Positions 49,865 through 58,347 of a DNA stretch of 64,000 nucleotides are shown piece after piece (positions within the stretch are counted from its first letter, which is position 1; each line of letters begins with the position of its first letter). Position numbers and translations under genes: made by a program. The notes under the pieces were generated by a model. It was not told where the DNA came from. It saw only the letters and a program-made list of their open reading frames with translations, and searched no databases. The DNA lies in contig NZ_JBNAGH010000013.1 in NCBI RefSeq assembly GCF_049801095.1, positions 1 through 64,000 of the forward strand, given 5' to 3'. The stretch comes from Dinoroseobacter sp049801095 (lineage in GTDB: Bacteria > Pseudomonadota > Alphaproteobacteria > Rhodobacterales > Rhodobacteraceae).

Positions 49865-50113
49865 CTAGCGCGCCTTGTTCGACTGCGAGAGAACCGTTCC
49901 AGCCAAAGACTTGGTGTCACTGCTGTACTTGTCACTCTGCAAAACCTTGGAAGCCCTGTCCTCCATTGCAGCTCCAGTCTGTTTCCCAGTCCCTGACTGC
50001 GCCAGCGCCGACGCAGCCAGGCTTTTGGCGGTCGCCGAGGCGTTCGGGTCACTCAGCGTTGCCGCTGCCTTTGATGCGACTTCGCGTGAGGTGCGTTTCG
50101 TATTCTTACCCAT
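49865..50113 (-). CDS. Small repeat-containing protein, function unknown
   Basis: An 82-residue basic/Ser-Ala-rich protein starting MGKNTKRTSREVASKAAATL, built of repeats like SAKSLAASALAQS and DTKSLAGTVLSQS. Similar small proteins occur widely on enterobacterial and alphaproteobacterial mobile elements. GGAG lies 7 bases before the ATG at 50113. Function is unknown. Confidence 0.72.
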   Translation of the reverse strand: MGKNTKRTSREVASKAAATLSDPNASATAKSLAASALAQSGTGKQTGAAMEDRASKVLQSDKYSSDTKSLAGTVLSQSNKAR

Positions 50114-50189
50114 CAAACTGCTCCGTGATGCGATTCTGTTCCTGTTTTGTTTACACCCGGTTGGCCGATCCGTCCATCAAAACCGTTAC

Positions 50190-50250
50190 ACTTATTTCAC
50201 TTATTCCAGTTATTTCTCTTGTATAGGCGACTCCATAGGTACATCTATGG
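50190..50250 (+). promoter_or_regulatory. Operator region of the antitoxin/toxin operon
   Basis: Three contiguous 9-mers ACTTATTTC, ACTTATTCC, AGTTATTTC (50190-50216) are followed by a perfect inverted repeat CCATAG-GTACAT-CTATGG (50233-50250), 22 bases before the antitoxin start. This fits autorepression by the antitoxin. Confidence 0.6.
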
Positions 50251-50271
50251 GGTAAACCGAGGAGAGAAATC

Positions 50272-50736
50272 ATGGCCGATACCTCTGACAGACCAGCTCA
50301 GAGCGGGCTCATGGAGCGCCCGCCCACTCCGGAAGAAATCGACAGCGCCGCCCATGCCGCAACGGCCATTGCGGTGGCCATGGAGTTGGACGGAGGCCTG
50401 AAAGTGTCGGGTGAGAACGGCGATCCGGTCTCCATCGCTCCAGAGGTCGGAAAGCTGATTATCGAACTGCTCGGCCATGTGAGCAACGGAAATATGGTCA
50501 CGCTGGTTCCGGTTGGCACCATGCTTACAACCCAAGAGGCGGCCGACATGCTGAACGTGTCCCGTCCCCATCTCACAAAGCTGCTCAAAGAGGGCAAGAT
50601 CCAGTTTGAAGAGGTTGGCAAACATCGGCGTGTGCCCCTCACGGCATTGATGCAGTACCGGGAAGAGAAAGCCCGGCGGCAGGAACAGGCTATGCGCGAC
50701 CTTGCGCGATTGGGTCAGGAGTTCGACAACGCATGA
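50272..50736 (+). CDS. Antitoxin with excisionase-type DNA-binding domain
   Basis: A 154-residue protein with an N-terminal acidic region and a C-terminal helix-turn-helix (TTQEAADMLNVSRPHLTKLL, then KEGKIQFEEVGKHRRVPLTA), the MerR/excisionase-like fold used by several antitoxins. It overlaps the PIN-domain gene by 4 bases, the usual antitoxin-first order. Confidence 0.82.
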   Translation: MADTSDRPAQSGLMERPPTPEEIDSAAHAATAIAVAMELDGGLKVSGENGDPVSIAPEVGKLIIELLGHVSNGNMVTLVPVGTMLTTQEAADMLNVSRPHLTKLLKEGKIQFEEVGKHRRVPLTALMQYREEKARRQEQAMRDLARLGQEFDNA

Positions 50737-51311
50737 GCTTTGTGGCCAACCCCTTCGTGGTTGTCCTCGATGCCAACGTCCTGTTTCCGTTCCGGGTTCG
50801 GGACGTCCTTTTGACATTCACACAAGAAGGCCTGTTTCGGGCACGGGTTACCGAGGAAATTCTCGATGAATGGACACGCAACCTGATCGCGCTCAAACCG
50901 CATCTCGAAGAGAGTGTCCGACAGCAGGAAGCCGCGATCAAAGAGACTTTCGAGGAATGCTTCGTGACCGGATACCAGCCCCTGGTCGCTGGTCTCGACC
51001 TGCCAGACCCAGACGACAGACACGTTCTCGCAGCGGCGATCCGCTGCTCGGCGCAGGTCATTGTGACAGAAAACCATCGAGACTTCCCAAGCAAGGTTCT
51101 CGAGGATTATGGCGTCGAAACGCTCGGCGCGGATGACATGTTGGCCAATACCTACGACCTGTATCCATCGGGCGCCGCTCGCGCGCTCAGACGCGTTCGC
51201 AACAGGTATGAAAATCCACCGATGACGCCGTCTGAGTTCCTGCTTGATCTGACACGACATGGCCTGTCGAAACTGGCGGCGCAGGCCCGCGTCGATATCG
51301 AATACCTGTAA
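50733..51311 (+). CDS. PIN-domain toxin (VapC-like ribonuclease)
   Basis: A 192-residue protein with the PIN acidic residues: VVVLDANVLFPFRVRDVLLT with the first Asp, ARVTEEILDEWTRNL, and LPDPDDRHVLAAAIRC followed by VIVTENHRDFPS. PIN toxins cleave RNA and are neutralized by the partner antitoxin. With the gene upstream it forms a plasmid-addiction pair. Confidence 0.83.
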   Translation: MSFVANPFVVVLDANVLFPFRVRDVLLTFTQEGLFRARVTEEILDEWTRNLIALKPHLEESVRQQEAAIKETFEECFVTGYQPLVAGLDLPDPDDRHVLAAAIRCSAQVIVTENHRDFPSKVLEDYGVETLGADDMLANTYDLYPSGAARALRRVRNRYENPPMTPSEFLLDLTRHGLSKLAAQARVDIEYL

Positions 51312-51325
51312 TTGGCGACCGCGCC

Positions 51326-51904
51326 TCAGTATCTCACCCAATCGGTGTAATCCATGGTGCCGTCGTAATCGCCATACTCCATCATGACGGCCCGGCTATA
51401 GAAGGTCCAAAGCCCACCCGAACCGGGTGTCGGGATGTCCTGACCGTTTTCCGATGCGAACGTAGCCGGCCAAGGCGAATGTGAGCCGTAGACCCGCACG
51501 ATGTAGTGACAGTTCTTGTTTTCATGATCGCAGGATCTGATGGACCAATCCCATTGACGCGGTTCATCGCGCGGCTCGTAGGATCGACCGCGCCACCAAA
51601 GCACCCGCGTGCGGCGCAACCATTCGTAGTCCGGTGTCGAGATATCGAGAGCATCCTCTCCACCCGGTCCACCCAAAGCAACCGGAACAGCGGCATAGGT
51701 GCAGACCCCAAAGGGAGGCCGGCTCGGCCATGGCGTTATCCGCCGGATCATTTCGGCATAGGCGGCGGAGCATACAGCACTCGAAGGAAACCCACCGGCC
51801 ATGCACAGCATGATGGCGCAATCCATGTCGTAGGCATGGGCTTTCTGGGTATCGACCATCAGCCCGGCTGCCAGAACCAGTGACGCAAGTCGGGTGTGTC
51901 TCAT
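51326..51904 (-). CDS. Exported Cys-rich protein beside the VirB operon, function unknown
   Basis: A 192-residue protein with a signal peptide ending AHA, then YDMDCAIMLCMAGGFPSSAV with three Cys, more Cys in FGVCTYAAVPVALGG and RSCDHENKNCHY, and an aromatic C-terminal part (MMEYGDYDGTMDYTDWVRY). It is convergent with the PIN toxin and divergent from the VirB operon. I recall similar proteins near type IV secretion loci, but have no function to give. Confidence 0.75.
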   Translation of the reverse strand: MRHTRLASLVLAAGLMVDTQKAHAYDMDCAIMLCMAGGFPSSAVCSAAYAEMIRRITPWPSRPPFGVCTYAAVPVALGGPGGEDALDISTPDYEWLRRTRVLWWRGRSYEPRDEPRQWDWSIRSCDHENKNCHYIVRVYGSHSPWPATFASENGQDIPTPGSGGLWTFYSRAVMMEYGDYDGTMDYTDWVRY

Positions 51905-52010
51905 ATCGGCCTCCTCGAGTGATTAGGCCAATTCTCGCTCAAAATACGTATTGCGCAATATTATATATTGCAGAGTGATGGCTTTCTGCGGAATGCTGCC
52001 GATTGTAGAA

Positions 52011-52031
52011 GGACTCCCAGTGGGGGAGTCC
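52011..52031 (+). promoter_or_regulatory. Hairpin that covers the ribosome site of the 52033 gene
   Basis: GGACTCCC (52011-52018) pairs with GGGAGTCC (52024-52031). The second arm contains the GGGAG ribosome site of the GTG start at 52033, so translation of the first gene could be gated by this fold. Confidence 0.55.
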
Positions 52032-52032
52032 G

Positions 52033-52389
52033 GTGCCGATCGCAAGAGACCAAATCTTGATTACTATTGATGGGGTGAAGGACCTCATCGGGTCGGGAGT
52101 CGACTTCCGCTGTCGGTACGAGCTTGTCGAGTTCACGGACGATGGGAAGCCCCGCTATCAGTGTGTCTACCTGCGCGAAGGAGAGCCCGAGGCGATCCTG
52201 GTCTCGACACGGTTCGGACCCTACGGGCCGGAACCCCGCCTCTTCAACATCTGGCCGGGGCTCTTCAAACATCACCACGAATTCGGCGATGGTCGCACTC
52301 TGTGTTTTGACAGCGACTACTCTATCCCCTTCGACGCTTCCGGCGGAAGCCATGATCTTCGGAGCGGACGGAAGCGTCAGAACGACTGA
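52033..52389 (+). CDS. Hypothetical protein at the head of the VirB operon
   Basis: A 118-residue protein from GTG 52033 with GGGGGAG upstream. It reads MPIARDQILITIDGVKDLIG, FDSDYSIPFDASGG and has a mixed alpha/beta pattern with no signal peptide or membrane segment. The next gene starts inside its end (52352). I do not recognise a domain. A role in controlling or starting transfer is suggested only by position. Confidence 0.68.
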   Translation: MPIARDQILITIDGVKDLIGSGVDFRCRYELVEFTDDGKPRYQCVYLREGEPEAILVSTRFGPYGPEPRLFNIWPGLFKHHHEFGDGRTLCFDSDYSIPFDASGGSHDLRSGRKRQND

Positions 52390-52954
52390 CGGCTGGACGG
52401 TTCACGGCCTAGACCAGAGGAATTCCCCGCCCACACACTCGCGAAGCTTTGCGACCCCGGCCCCGTCGGATGTGCTGGCGGCCATTCAAGCGACAGCTTC
52501 GAGACATGAACGCAATCGGGCCCTGCGAGAACTCGAGCTCAGTTCCGATGACTGGCTGGCTCTGTTCCGCGCCCTGATCGAAGCCGAGAGCGCCTATCGT
52601 CCTGACGCGACCAGCGCAAAAGGTGCCTATGGTCTCGGCCAACTCATGGCCACCACCGCACGTGACCTTGGCGTAGACAGAACAGATATTGCGCAGAACC
52701 TCGACGGGTCAGCACGGTATCTTTTGGCGCAGCTGGCCCACTTCAATGACGTCGACCTGGCGCTGGCCGCTTACAACGCCGGGCCGCATCGCGTGGTAGC
52801 ATATGGTGGCGTGCCACCCTTCACGGAAACACGCGAGTATATCGCCCGGGTGCATCGCATCCGCGCGCGCCTTTCCGGCACAGCCACCCAAGACCTGACC
52901 AGACCGACAAGGCGTGACGTCACGCGTCCCGTCGTCGTGCTCGACCTGAAGTAA
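52352..52954 (+). CDS. virB1: Lytic transglycosylase VirB1
   Basis: A 200-residue peptidoglycan-cleaving protein that opens the wall for the secretion channel. The SLT domain has the catalytic Glu in ALIEAESAYRPDATSAKGAY and the downstream GLGQLMATTARDLGV, then LALAAYNAGPHRVVAYGG. The ATG at 52352 has GGCGGAAG upstream. No standard signal peptide is visible in the chosen start, which is unusual. Confidence 0.88.
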   Translation: MIFGADGSVRTTDGWTVHGLDQRNSPPTHSRSFATPAPSDVLAAIQATASRHERNRALRELELSSDDWLALFRALIEAESAYRPDATSAKGAYGLGQLMATTARDLGVDRTDIAQNLDGSARYLLAQLAHFNDVDLALAAYNAGPHRVVAYGGVPPFTETREYIARVHRIRARLSGTATQDLTRPTRRDVTRPVVVLDLK

Positions 52955-52975
52955 GACCTGAAACGAGGGAAACCG

Positions 52976-53257
52976 ATGCGAAGATTGCCCCCAGGATACC
53001 TGCCTCCAGTTATCGGCCTCTTGGCCTTATGGGCCTCCCCCGCCCTCGCCCAGGACCTCTCGCCCATCCAGACGATGCTCGAGACAATCGAAGCCGCGCT
53101 TACGGGCCCAATCGGCATCGCAGTCGCGACGCTCGCCGTCATTGGCACCGGGTTCATGTGCATGATGGGACGGCTGAATTGGGGGTGGTTCGCTTCCGTG
53201 GTGATCGGGATCGTCTTGATCTTCTCCGCGGGTACCATCGTTGACGGATTTACCTGA
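52976..53257 (+). CDS. virB2: VirB2 pilin
   Basis: A 93-residue major pilus subunit with a signal peptide ending WASPALAQ, followed by two hydrophobic helices (GPIGIAVATLAVIGTGFMCM and GWFASVVIGIVLIFSAGTI) separated by a short basic loop. Size and pattern fit TrbC/VirB2. It ends on the virB3 start. Confidence 0.88.
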   Translation: MRRLPPGYLPPVIGLLALWASPALAQDLSPIQTMLETIEAALTGPIGIAVATLAVIGTGFMCMMGRLNWGWFASVVIGIVLIFSAGTIVDGFT

Positions 53258-53535
53258 TGGCCACGCGGTCCCCTCTCTTTCTCGGGTTGGCCCGTCCGCC
53301 GAAATATCTCGGCTTGCCGGTCGGATATCTCGTGGTGCTCACGCTCGGCGTGGTCTTGCCCTTTATCTGGACGAAGTCACCGGTCTTCTTTCTGGTTGGC
53401 GCTCTTGCCTATCCCGTCCTGTGGTTTGTCGCCGACAAAGAACCGCATTTCTTCGAAGTTCTGCGCGTCTCCTATGGCACGGTGCGCGGCACGCGCAATC
53501 GAGCACTTCACGGCGGAGACAGCTATGGCGCTTGA
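53257..53535 (+). CDS. virB3: VirB3
   Basis: A 92-residue inner-membrane protein with the VirB3 opening PLFLGLARPPKYLGLPVGYL and two membrane segments, then WFVADKEPHFFEVLRVSYGT. It lies between virB2 and virB4, overlapping both by one to eleven bases. Confidence 0.88.
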   Translation: MATRSPLFLGLARPPKYLGLPVGYLVVLTLGVVLPFIWTKSPVFFLVGALAYPVLWFVADKEPHFFEVLRVSYGTVRGTRNRALHGGDSYGA

Positions 53536-55906
53536 CGGGCTGAGATACGCAAAGCCCAGTCCGGCGGTCATTGAAACCGGCGGCAAAGGCCTGGCGCGCG
53601 AGAGCCATCTCGCCGAGCACCTACCGTTCATCGCATTCGCCAAACCCGATGTCATGGTCTTGCGGGAGGGCGATCTGATGGCCACGCTCCGTCTCGAAGG
53701 ACTTGCGGCACTGACAACTCCGGACGCCGATCTCGATGCCATGAAGCGCGCGGTCGCGGCGGTCATCGCGCAAACGGGCAACCTCTACGGCTTCTATGTC
53801 CACCGCGTGTTTATCCCGCAGAACCTCTTGTTGCCTCATGTACAAGGTGACGGCTTTGCCGCTGAGATCGACCGCCGCTGGCAGGCTCACATCGCACAAC
53901 TGGCTCCCACGAAACCACAACTCTATCTGAGCATCTTGCGCCGTCCGGAGATCGGCGCGCGGGTGCCACTGCTCAGCGCCTTTGCCAAGCGAACATGGAT
54001 GAAGGACCGCGCAGCGCGCGCGCGCGAACTCGATGAAGTGGCCGGATTTTTCGAGACGGCCCTCGGATCTGCGAAACCCAAACGCCTCGACAATTCGTCT
54101 GGCGAGTGGCTCGGTTTTCTCGCCACGCTGCTCACTGGCCAATACACCCCGATTGCACCGCCGAACGCCCACTTGCCCCTGGCTTTCACGCTTGGGTCCT
54201 GCCGAGCGACTTTCGACGGCGATACGACCCGGATCACATGTGGCGCGACAGGAGAGACACGATTTGGGGCCCTCTTCAGCATCAAGAGCTATCCTGCGGT
54301 TACGGACGTCTCTCTATTTGACGGTCTCGACCTCCCGCTTGATGTCGTGCTGACCAATTCCTTTACCCCGATCCCCACGAACATCATGGCGGAACGGATT
54401 CAACGGATCGTTCGGCAGATGCGCGCCGCCGATGACGCGGCAGTCTCTTTGCGGGATCAACTCATGGAAGCGGCCGATGATCAGGAAGCCGGGCGCATTG
54501 CGTTCGGTGATCACCACTTGTCCGTCGCGGTCTATGCGCCCGATCAACCTACGCTCGAACAGGCCGCAGCTGAAATCAAACGTCTGGGTCAGGAAATCAT
54601 GGCCGTGATCGTGCGAGAGCGTATGGCTCTCAAGGCGACCTATTTCGCGCAGGCTCCCGGTAATTACGGCTACCGTGCCCGAAAGACGCCGATCTCCACG
54701 ATCAACTTCGCGGATTTCTCGGCGCTGCATGGCTGTGTCGAGGGACGTTCGGATTGCGAGACACCATGGGGATCGCCCGTCGCGGTCTTCCCGACGACAG
54801 GCTCCTCTGCCTACGGCTTCAACTTCCACGAGCCCGGATCGCCCGAGCGTGAACCGACCGTTGGTCATACGCTTGTTCTTGGCCGCACGGGCAGTGGCAA
54901 GACTCTGACAACCGCCTTCCTCGCCGCCCAAGCACAACGGGTCGGCGCGCGGCTGTTTTTCTTCGACAAGGATCGCGGGCTCGAGATGGCGGTGCGCGCC
55001 CTGGGCGGTCACTACAATACGATCCTTGCCGGCATCCCGACGGGCCTCAACCCGCTGCAGACTGAGACGGATGAACGCGGACGGGCCTGGCTATCGGACT
55101 GGCTGGCGACGCTTCTGGCGCGGGCGGGCGATCTGTCCGGGGAACAGTCTCGGCACATTCAGAGCGCTGTGTCCCAGAACGCGGACGCAGGCCCATCGCT
55201 GCAACGGTTTGTCTCATTCCAGACCCTGTTTCAATCGCTCGACGATGATGGCGAGTTGCAGGTGCGGGTTGGGGAATGGGCACCGGGAGGCCGTTATGGC
55301 TGGGTCTTCGATGTGCCTCAGGACAACGATGCCCTGCAACTGGACGGCGACATTGTCGGCTTCGACATGACCGAGATCCTCGACATGTCGACCGAACGTA
55401 TGGCTGTCTTGTCCTACATCCTGCGCCGGATCGAGCGGATCGTGGAAGATCGCCGACCGACAGTGATTGTTCTGGATGAAGCCTGGAAGCTTCTCGACGA
55501 TCCTTATTTCGCGGCGAGGCTCGAGAACTGGCTCGTCACCCTCCGCAAGATGAACTGCATCGTCGTGATGATGACGCAATATCCAAGTCAATTGCGAGAG
55601 GCTCGGGTCGGCAAGACCATCATCGAGACGGTGCCGACGCAAATCCTGTTCCCCAACGAGCGGGCGACCCCCTCCGACTACGACTTCCTACGCGTGAACG
55701 AAAAGGAAGCCGAACTGCTGACAAGACCCACGGCAGGTCAGCGCATCGCACTGGTGCGATCGGCGGGCGACAGCGTCTTTCTCGATGCTGACCTCTCCGC
55801 GCTTGGTCCGCTTCTCACCGTTTTGGGTGGCGGACGATCCGCTGAGGCCCAGCTCGGCAACGACTGGCGGAGTTCCCCCGATTTCTGGAGGCAGCTATGC
55901 GATTAG
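53525..55906 (+). CDS. virB4: VirB4 ATPase
   Basis: A 793-residue energy-providing ATPase of the secretion channel. The start at 53525 gives MALDGLRYAKPSPAVIETGG. Walker A LVLGRTGSGKTLTTAF is at about residues 455-470, Walker B DRRPTVIVLDEAWKLLDDPY follows, and the VirB4 C-terminal motif VVMMTQYPSQLREA is present. It overlaps the small lipoprotein gene by 10 bases. Confidence 0.93.
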   Translation: MALDGLRYAKPSPAVIETGGKGLARESHLAEHLPFIAFAKPDVMVLREGDLMATLRLEGLAALTTPDADLDAMKRAVAAVIAQTGNLYGFYVHRVFIPQNLLLPHVQGDGFAAEIDRRWQAHIAQLAPTKPQLYLSILRRPEIGARVPLLSAFAKRTWMKDRAARARELDEVAGFFETALGSAKPKRLDNSSGEWLGFLATLLTGQYTPIAPPNAHLPLAFTLGSCRATFDGDTTRITCGATGETRFGALFSIKSYPAVTDVSLFDGLDLPLDVVLTNSFTPIPTNIMAERIQRIVRQMRAADDAAVSLRDQLMEAADDQEAGRIAFGDHHLSVAVYAPDQPTLEQAAAEIKRLGQEIMAVIVRERMALKATYFAQAPGNYGYRARKTPISTINFADFSALHGCVEGRSDCETPWGSPVAVFPTTGSSAYGFNFHEPGSPEREPTVGHTLVLGRTGSGKTLTTAFLAAQAQRVGARLFFFDKDRGLEMAVRALGGHYNTILAGIPTGLNPLQTETDERGRAWLSDWLATLLARAGDLSGEQSRHIQSAVSQNADAGPSLQRFVSFQTLFQSLDDDGELQVRVGEWAPGGRYGWVFDVPQDNDALQLDGDIVGFDMTEILDMSTERMAVLSYILRRIERIVEDRRPTVIVLDEAWKLLDDPYFAARLENWLVTLRKMNCIVVMMTQYPSQLREARVGKTIIETVPTQILFPNERATPSDYDFLRVNEKEAELLTRPTAGQRIALVRSAGDSVFLDADLSALGPLLTVLGGGRSAEAQLGNDWRSSPDFWRQLCD

Positions 55907-56082
55907 CACTGATCGTTCTGGCCACCATACTCACCGCCTGTGAACGCTACACGGATGCCACCTCGCCGTGCTTCGGACGCGACGGCGCGCCCGACGTGAG
56001 CCGGGCCAGCACAGAGGTTCTCTCCTTTGCAGCGCAAGGCACCGAGGATTGTGACTTCGAAGAGATCGGGCGCAGCCCATGA
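55897..56082 (+). CDS. Small VirB7-like lipoprotein
   Basis: A 61-residue protein with a lipobox (LATILTACERYTD) and two more Cys (SPCFGRDG, TEDCDFEE). Position after virB4 differs from the classical VirB7 place, but size and lipidation fit a VirB7 or entry-exclusion protein. Its stop overlaps the next gene. Confidence 0.72.
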   Translation: MRLALIVLATILTACERYTDATSPCFGRDGAPDVSRASTEVLSFAAQGTEDCDFEEIGRSP

Positions 56083-57185
56083 AACCTGCGGTCTCTCTCA
56101 TTGCCATTCTGGTCTGCTCGACGCCCCTCGCCCACGCGCAAGGGGTGCCGACGCAAGACAACGCAGGGCTGGGACAGCTTTTCACCATGCTCTCAAAACT
56201 GGGAGACGACATGGAGGCGCAGCGCGACCAACTGAACACGGGAGAAACGCTCTCCTCGGTTCAATCCGATCAGCTTCGGGTGCTGGAGGCGATGTCAGAG
56301 GCACTCACCGGCCCTGGGCTCGACATCCGCGCGCTGGAAGGAAACGCGGACTTCCCCGCAGGCGATGTCTACCCTGTTGCTCACAATCATCCCATGGACA
56401 GCCGACTCTTCGGTGAGGGGCGCGAGACCATCGAGATGATGATTGTGCGGGTGGCCGAAGAATATGCCGGAGCAGCGGGTGTGCGGCGGGCCGGCCTTTC
56501 CGCCACCCAGTGGCGCTGCCTCTTCCAGGCGCTGATCAAACAGGAAAGCCGGTTCAGCGTCACCGCGCAAAGTCCCGTGGGCGCCTATGGTTTGACACAG
56601 CTCATGCCGGGAACCGCCTCCGATTTGGGTGTCGACCGCTACGACGTGATGGACAACCTCCGCGGCGGCGCGCGGTACATCACGACGCAACTGAACACCT
56701 TCGGAAACATCCCGCATGCACTTGCCGCCTACAACGCCGGACCGGGCCGGGTCCATGAATATGGCGGCGTGCCACCCTTCGCCGAAACTCAGGGCTACGT
56801 CCGGAATATCTCGCGCTTCTACAACGAATACCTCGCCGTTGTCGGTGGGGCGGATGCGCTTGGCACGCTTTCGCCGTCGGACATGACGCTCGCGGAATAC
56901 AGCAGCATTTCAGAAGCCAGTGTTTACTACGCAGCTGACAGCCACGCCACGACCGAGCAAGTCATCAATCGGCTCGCCGCGATCATCCGGCAGATCGACG
57001 AGACGCCGGATATCAAGCGCGCGCTCGAGCTCAACACCTACGCCAAGGCCGAAATCGGCCGCATCCTCAACCTTCGCGTTCGTCTGATGGCTGCCAACCG
57101 TCAGCGTGAGGCAGCCCATGGTCAACATCTGGCCGCGGACCGGCTCACTGAGCGCGACTTCATGCGCATGGGAGTAATCCGATGA
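56079..57185 (+). CDS. VirB5-like protein with inserted lytic transglycosylase domain
   Basis: A 368-residue exported protein. After a signal peptide, QGVPTQDNAGLGQLFTMLSK resembles the start of the next gene (QGVPTFDNSNLRQLVLQL). A transglycosylase domain follows at about residues 135-250: catalytic Glu in ALIKQESRFSVTAQSPVGAY, then GLTQLMPGTASDLGVDRY and AYNAGPGRVHEYGGVPPF. The C-terminus (ALELNTYAKAEIGRILNLRV) again matches the VirB5-like end of the neighbour. It looks like a VirB5-type frame with a second transglycosylase embedded. Confidence 0.85.
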   Translation: MKPAVSLIAILVCSTPLAHAQGVPTQDNAGLGQLFTMLSKLGDDMEAQRDQLNTGETLSSVQSDQLRVLEAMSEALTGPGLDIRALEGNADFPAGDVYPVAHNHPMDSRLFGEGRETIEMMIVRVAEEYAGAAGVRRAGLSATQWRCLFQALIKQESRFSVTAQSPVGAYGLTQLMPGTASDLGVDRYDVMDNLRGGARYITTQLNTFGNIPHALAAYNAGPGRVHEYGGVPPFAETQGYVRNISRFYNEYLAVVGGADALGTLSPSDMTLAEYSSISEASVYYAADSHATTEQVINRLAAIIRQIDETPDIKRALELNTYAKAEIGRILNLRVRLMAANRQREAAHGQHLAADRLTERDFMRMGVIR

Positions 57186-57955
57186 AAGGAAAGACCTTCG
57201 GCACCGCCTTCGCCACCCTTCTCGCTGTCACGCCCGCAGATCAAGCCGACGCCCAGGGTGTCCCGACATTTGATAATTCCAACCTGCGCCAATTGGTCCT
57301 GCAGCTCGAGCACATGGCGGAGGATCTCAATGTCCAGTTGCAACAGCTTGCGACGATGCGGCAGGAGTTGGAAACGCAGTTGAGCCAGCTTCTGAACCTT
57401 GAAGGTCAACTGGCGTCTCTCATCGATGGCAATGAATTGGGCCAACTCTTTGCGACCGTCGAGGAGTTTGAACGAGTCCGTGGCAAGCTGACAGCACCTT
57501 TGGCGACAGCTGAAGCCATTTCGAGCGGTGACTTCCTGAGCGGATTCCGACCGGGCGCAGAACTGGACGCCGCCGTTGAACGCGTTCTGTCGGGAAGCGG
57601 GTTCACGCAAGAGCGTCTGACATCCTTGGCGACCAGCGAGGAACCCGCAGACAATCGGATCGCGACGCAAGCCGGGTCCAGCGCGATGTTGTCCGTTGCC
57701 GCTCAGGAAAGTCATGCCGAGGCTGGAGACAGCCTGGGCCGTCTGGAGACCATGGTGGGATTGATCGATGACCAAAGCGGTCTGAAGGCCGCGGTCGATC
57801 TCAACACGCGCGTGACCGCTGAGCTCGGCATCATTCTCACGCAGATCTGGCGTCTCGAGGCAGCCGCTGGCGTCAATGGCGGGCAGTTGGGTGTCGTTGA
57901 TGCTGCGACCCTCGCCGAAGAGCGAAAATTCCGCTCTATGGAGGTGCCGAAATGA
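57182..57955 (+). CDS. virB5: VirB5-like minor pilin protein
   Basis: A 257-residue exported protein with a signal peptide ending ADAQ, then a helical coiled region (LQLEHMAEDLNVQLQQLATM) and a conserved C-terminal helix (DLNTRVTAELGIILTQIWRL). The pattern fits VirB5/TrbJ. It shares both ends with the preceding gene, indicating a common origin, and overlaps neighbours on both sides. Confidence 0.82.
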   Translation: MKGKTFGTAFATLLAVTPADQADAQGVPTFDNSNLRQLVLQLEHMAEDLNVQLQQLATMRQELETQLSQLLNLEGQLASLIDGNELGQLFATVEEFERVRGKLTAPLATAEAISSGDFLSGFRPGAELDAAVERVLSGSGFTQERLTSLATSEEPADNRIATQAGSSAMLSVAAQESHAEAGDSLGRLETMVGLIDDQSGLKAAVDLNTRVTAELGIILTQIWRLEAAAGVNGGQLGVVDAATLAEERKFRSMEVPK

Positions 57956-58347
57956 TCCGATTGGCCCCCATTTCCCTGACCGCGCTTGCGTTGGTTTGCA
58001 TACCTCTGACGTTGAACGCTCAAACCTCTCAAGGCGGGTTTGAAACCATGGCGCAACCGACCGAAGACCAAACAGAGTGCAAGGTGCCGCGGCCGCCAAA
58101 GGACTTAGATTCGTTCGCTTATGTCAGAAATGGGTATCGCGAAATCCTGCGCATCAATGCGTACAAGACGGCCATTCAATCAGAGGCTTGTGGATGCCCC
58201 TTCAAGGAATTTGATTGGTCACACGTGGTCCGCATCTCCGAACAATATGTGACATCAGAAAACCCAAAACTCCCATTCGATGTAATTGAACTACGAAGCC
58301 GGGCCGATGGTCTGGAGGCGGAGTTCCTAGGCATTTGCGGAAACTGA
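57952..58347 (+). CDS. Exported hypothetical protein in the VirB operon
   Basis: A 131-residue protein with a signal peptide ending LNAQ and a mature domain with several Cys (TECKVPRPP, SEACGCPFKEFDWS, FLGICGN). No motif is recognised. It sits between virB5 and virB6, overlapping both, so a channel accessory role is likely. Its GC content is somewhat lower than its neighbours. Confidence 0.7.
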   Translation: MIRLAPISLTALALVCIPLTLNAQTSQGGFETMAQPTEDQTECKVPRPPKDLDSFAYVRNGYREILRINAYKTAIQSEACGCPFKEFDWSHVVRISEQYVTSENPKLPFDVIELRSRADGLEAEFLGICGN

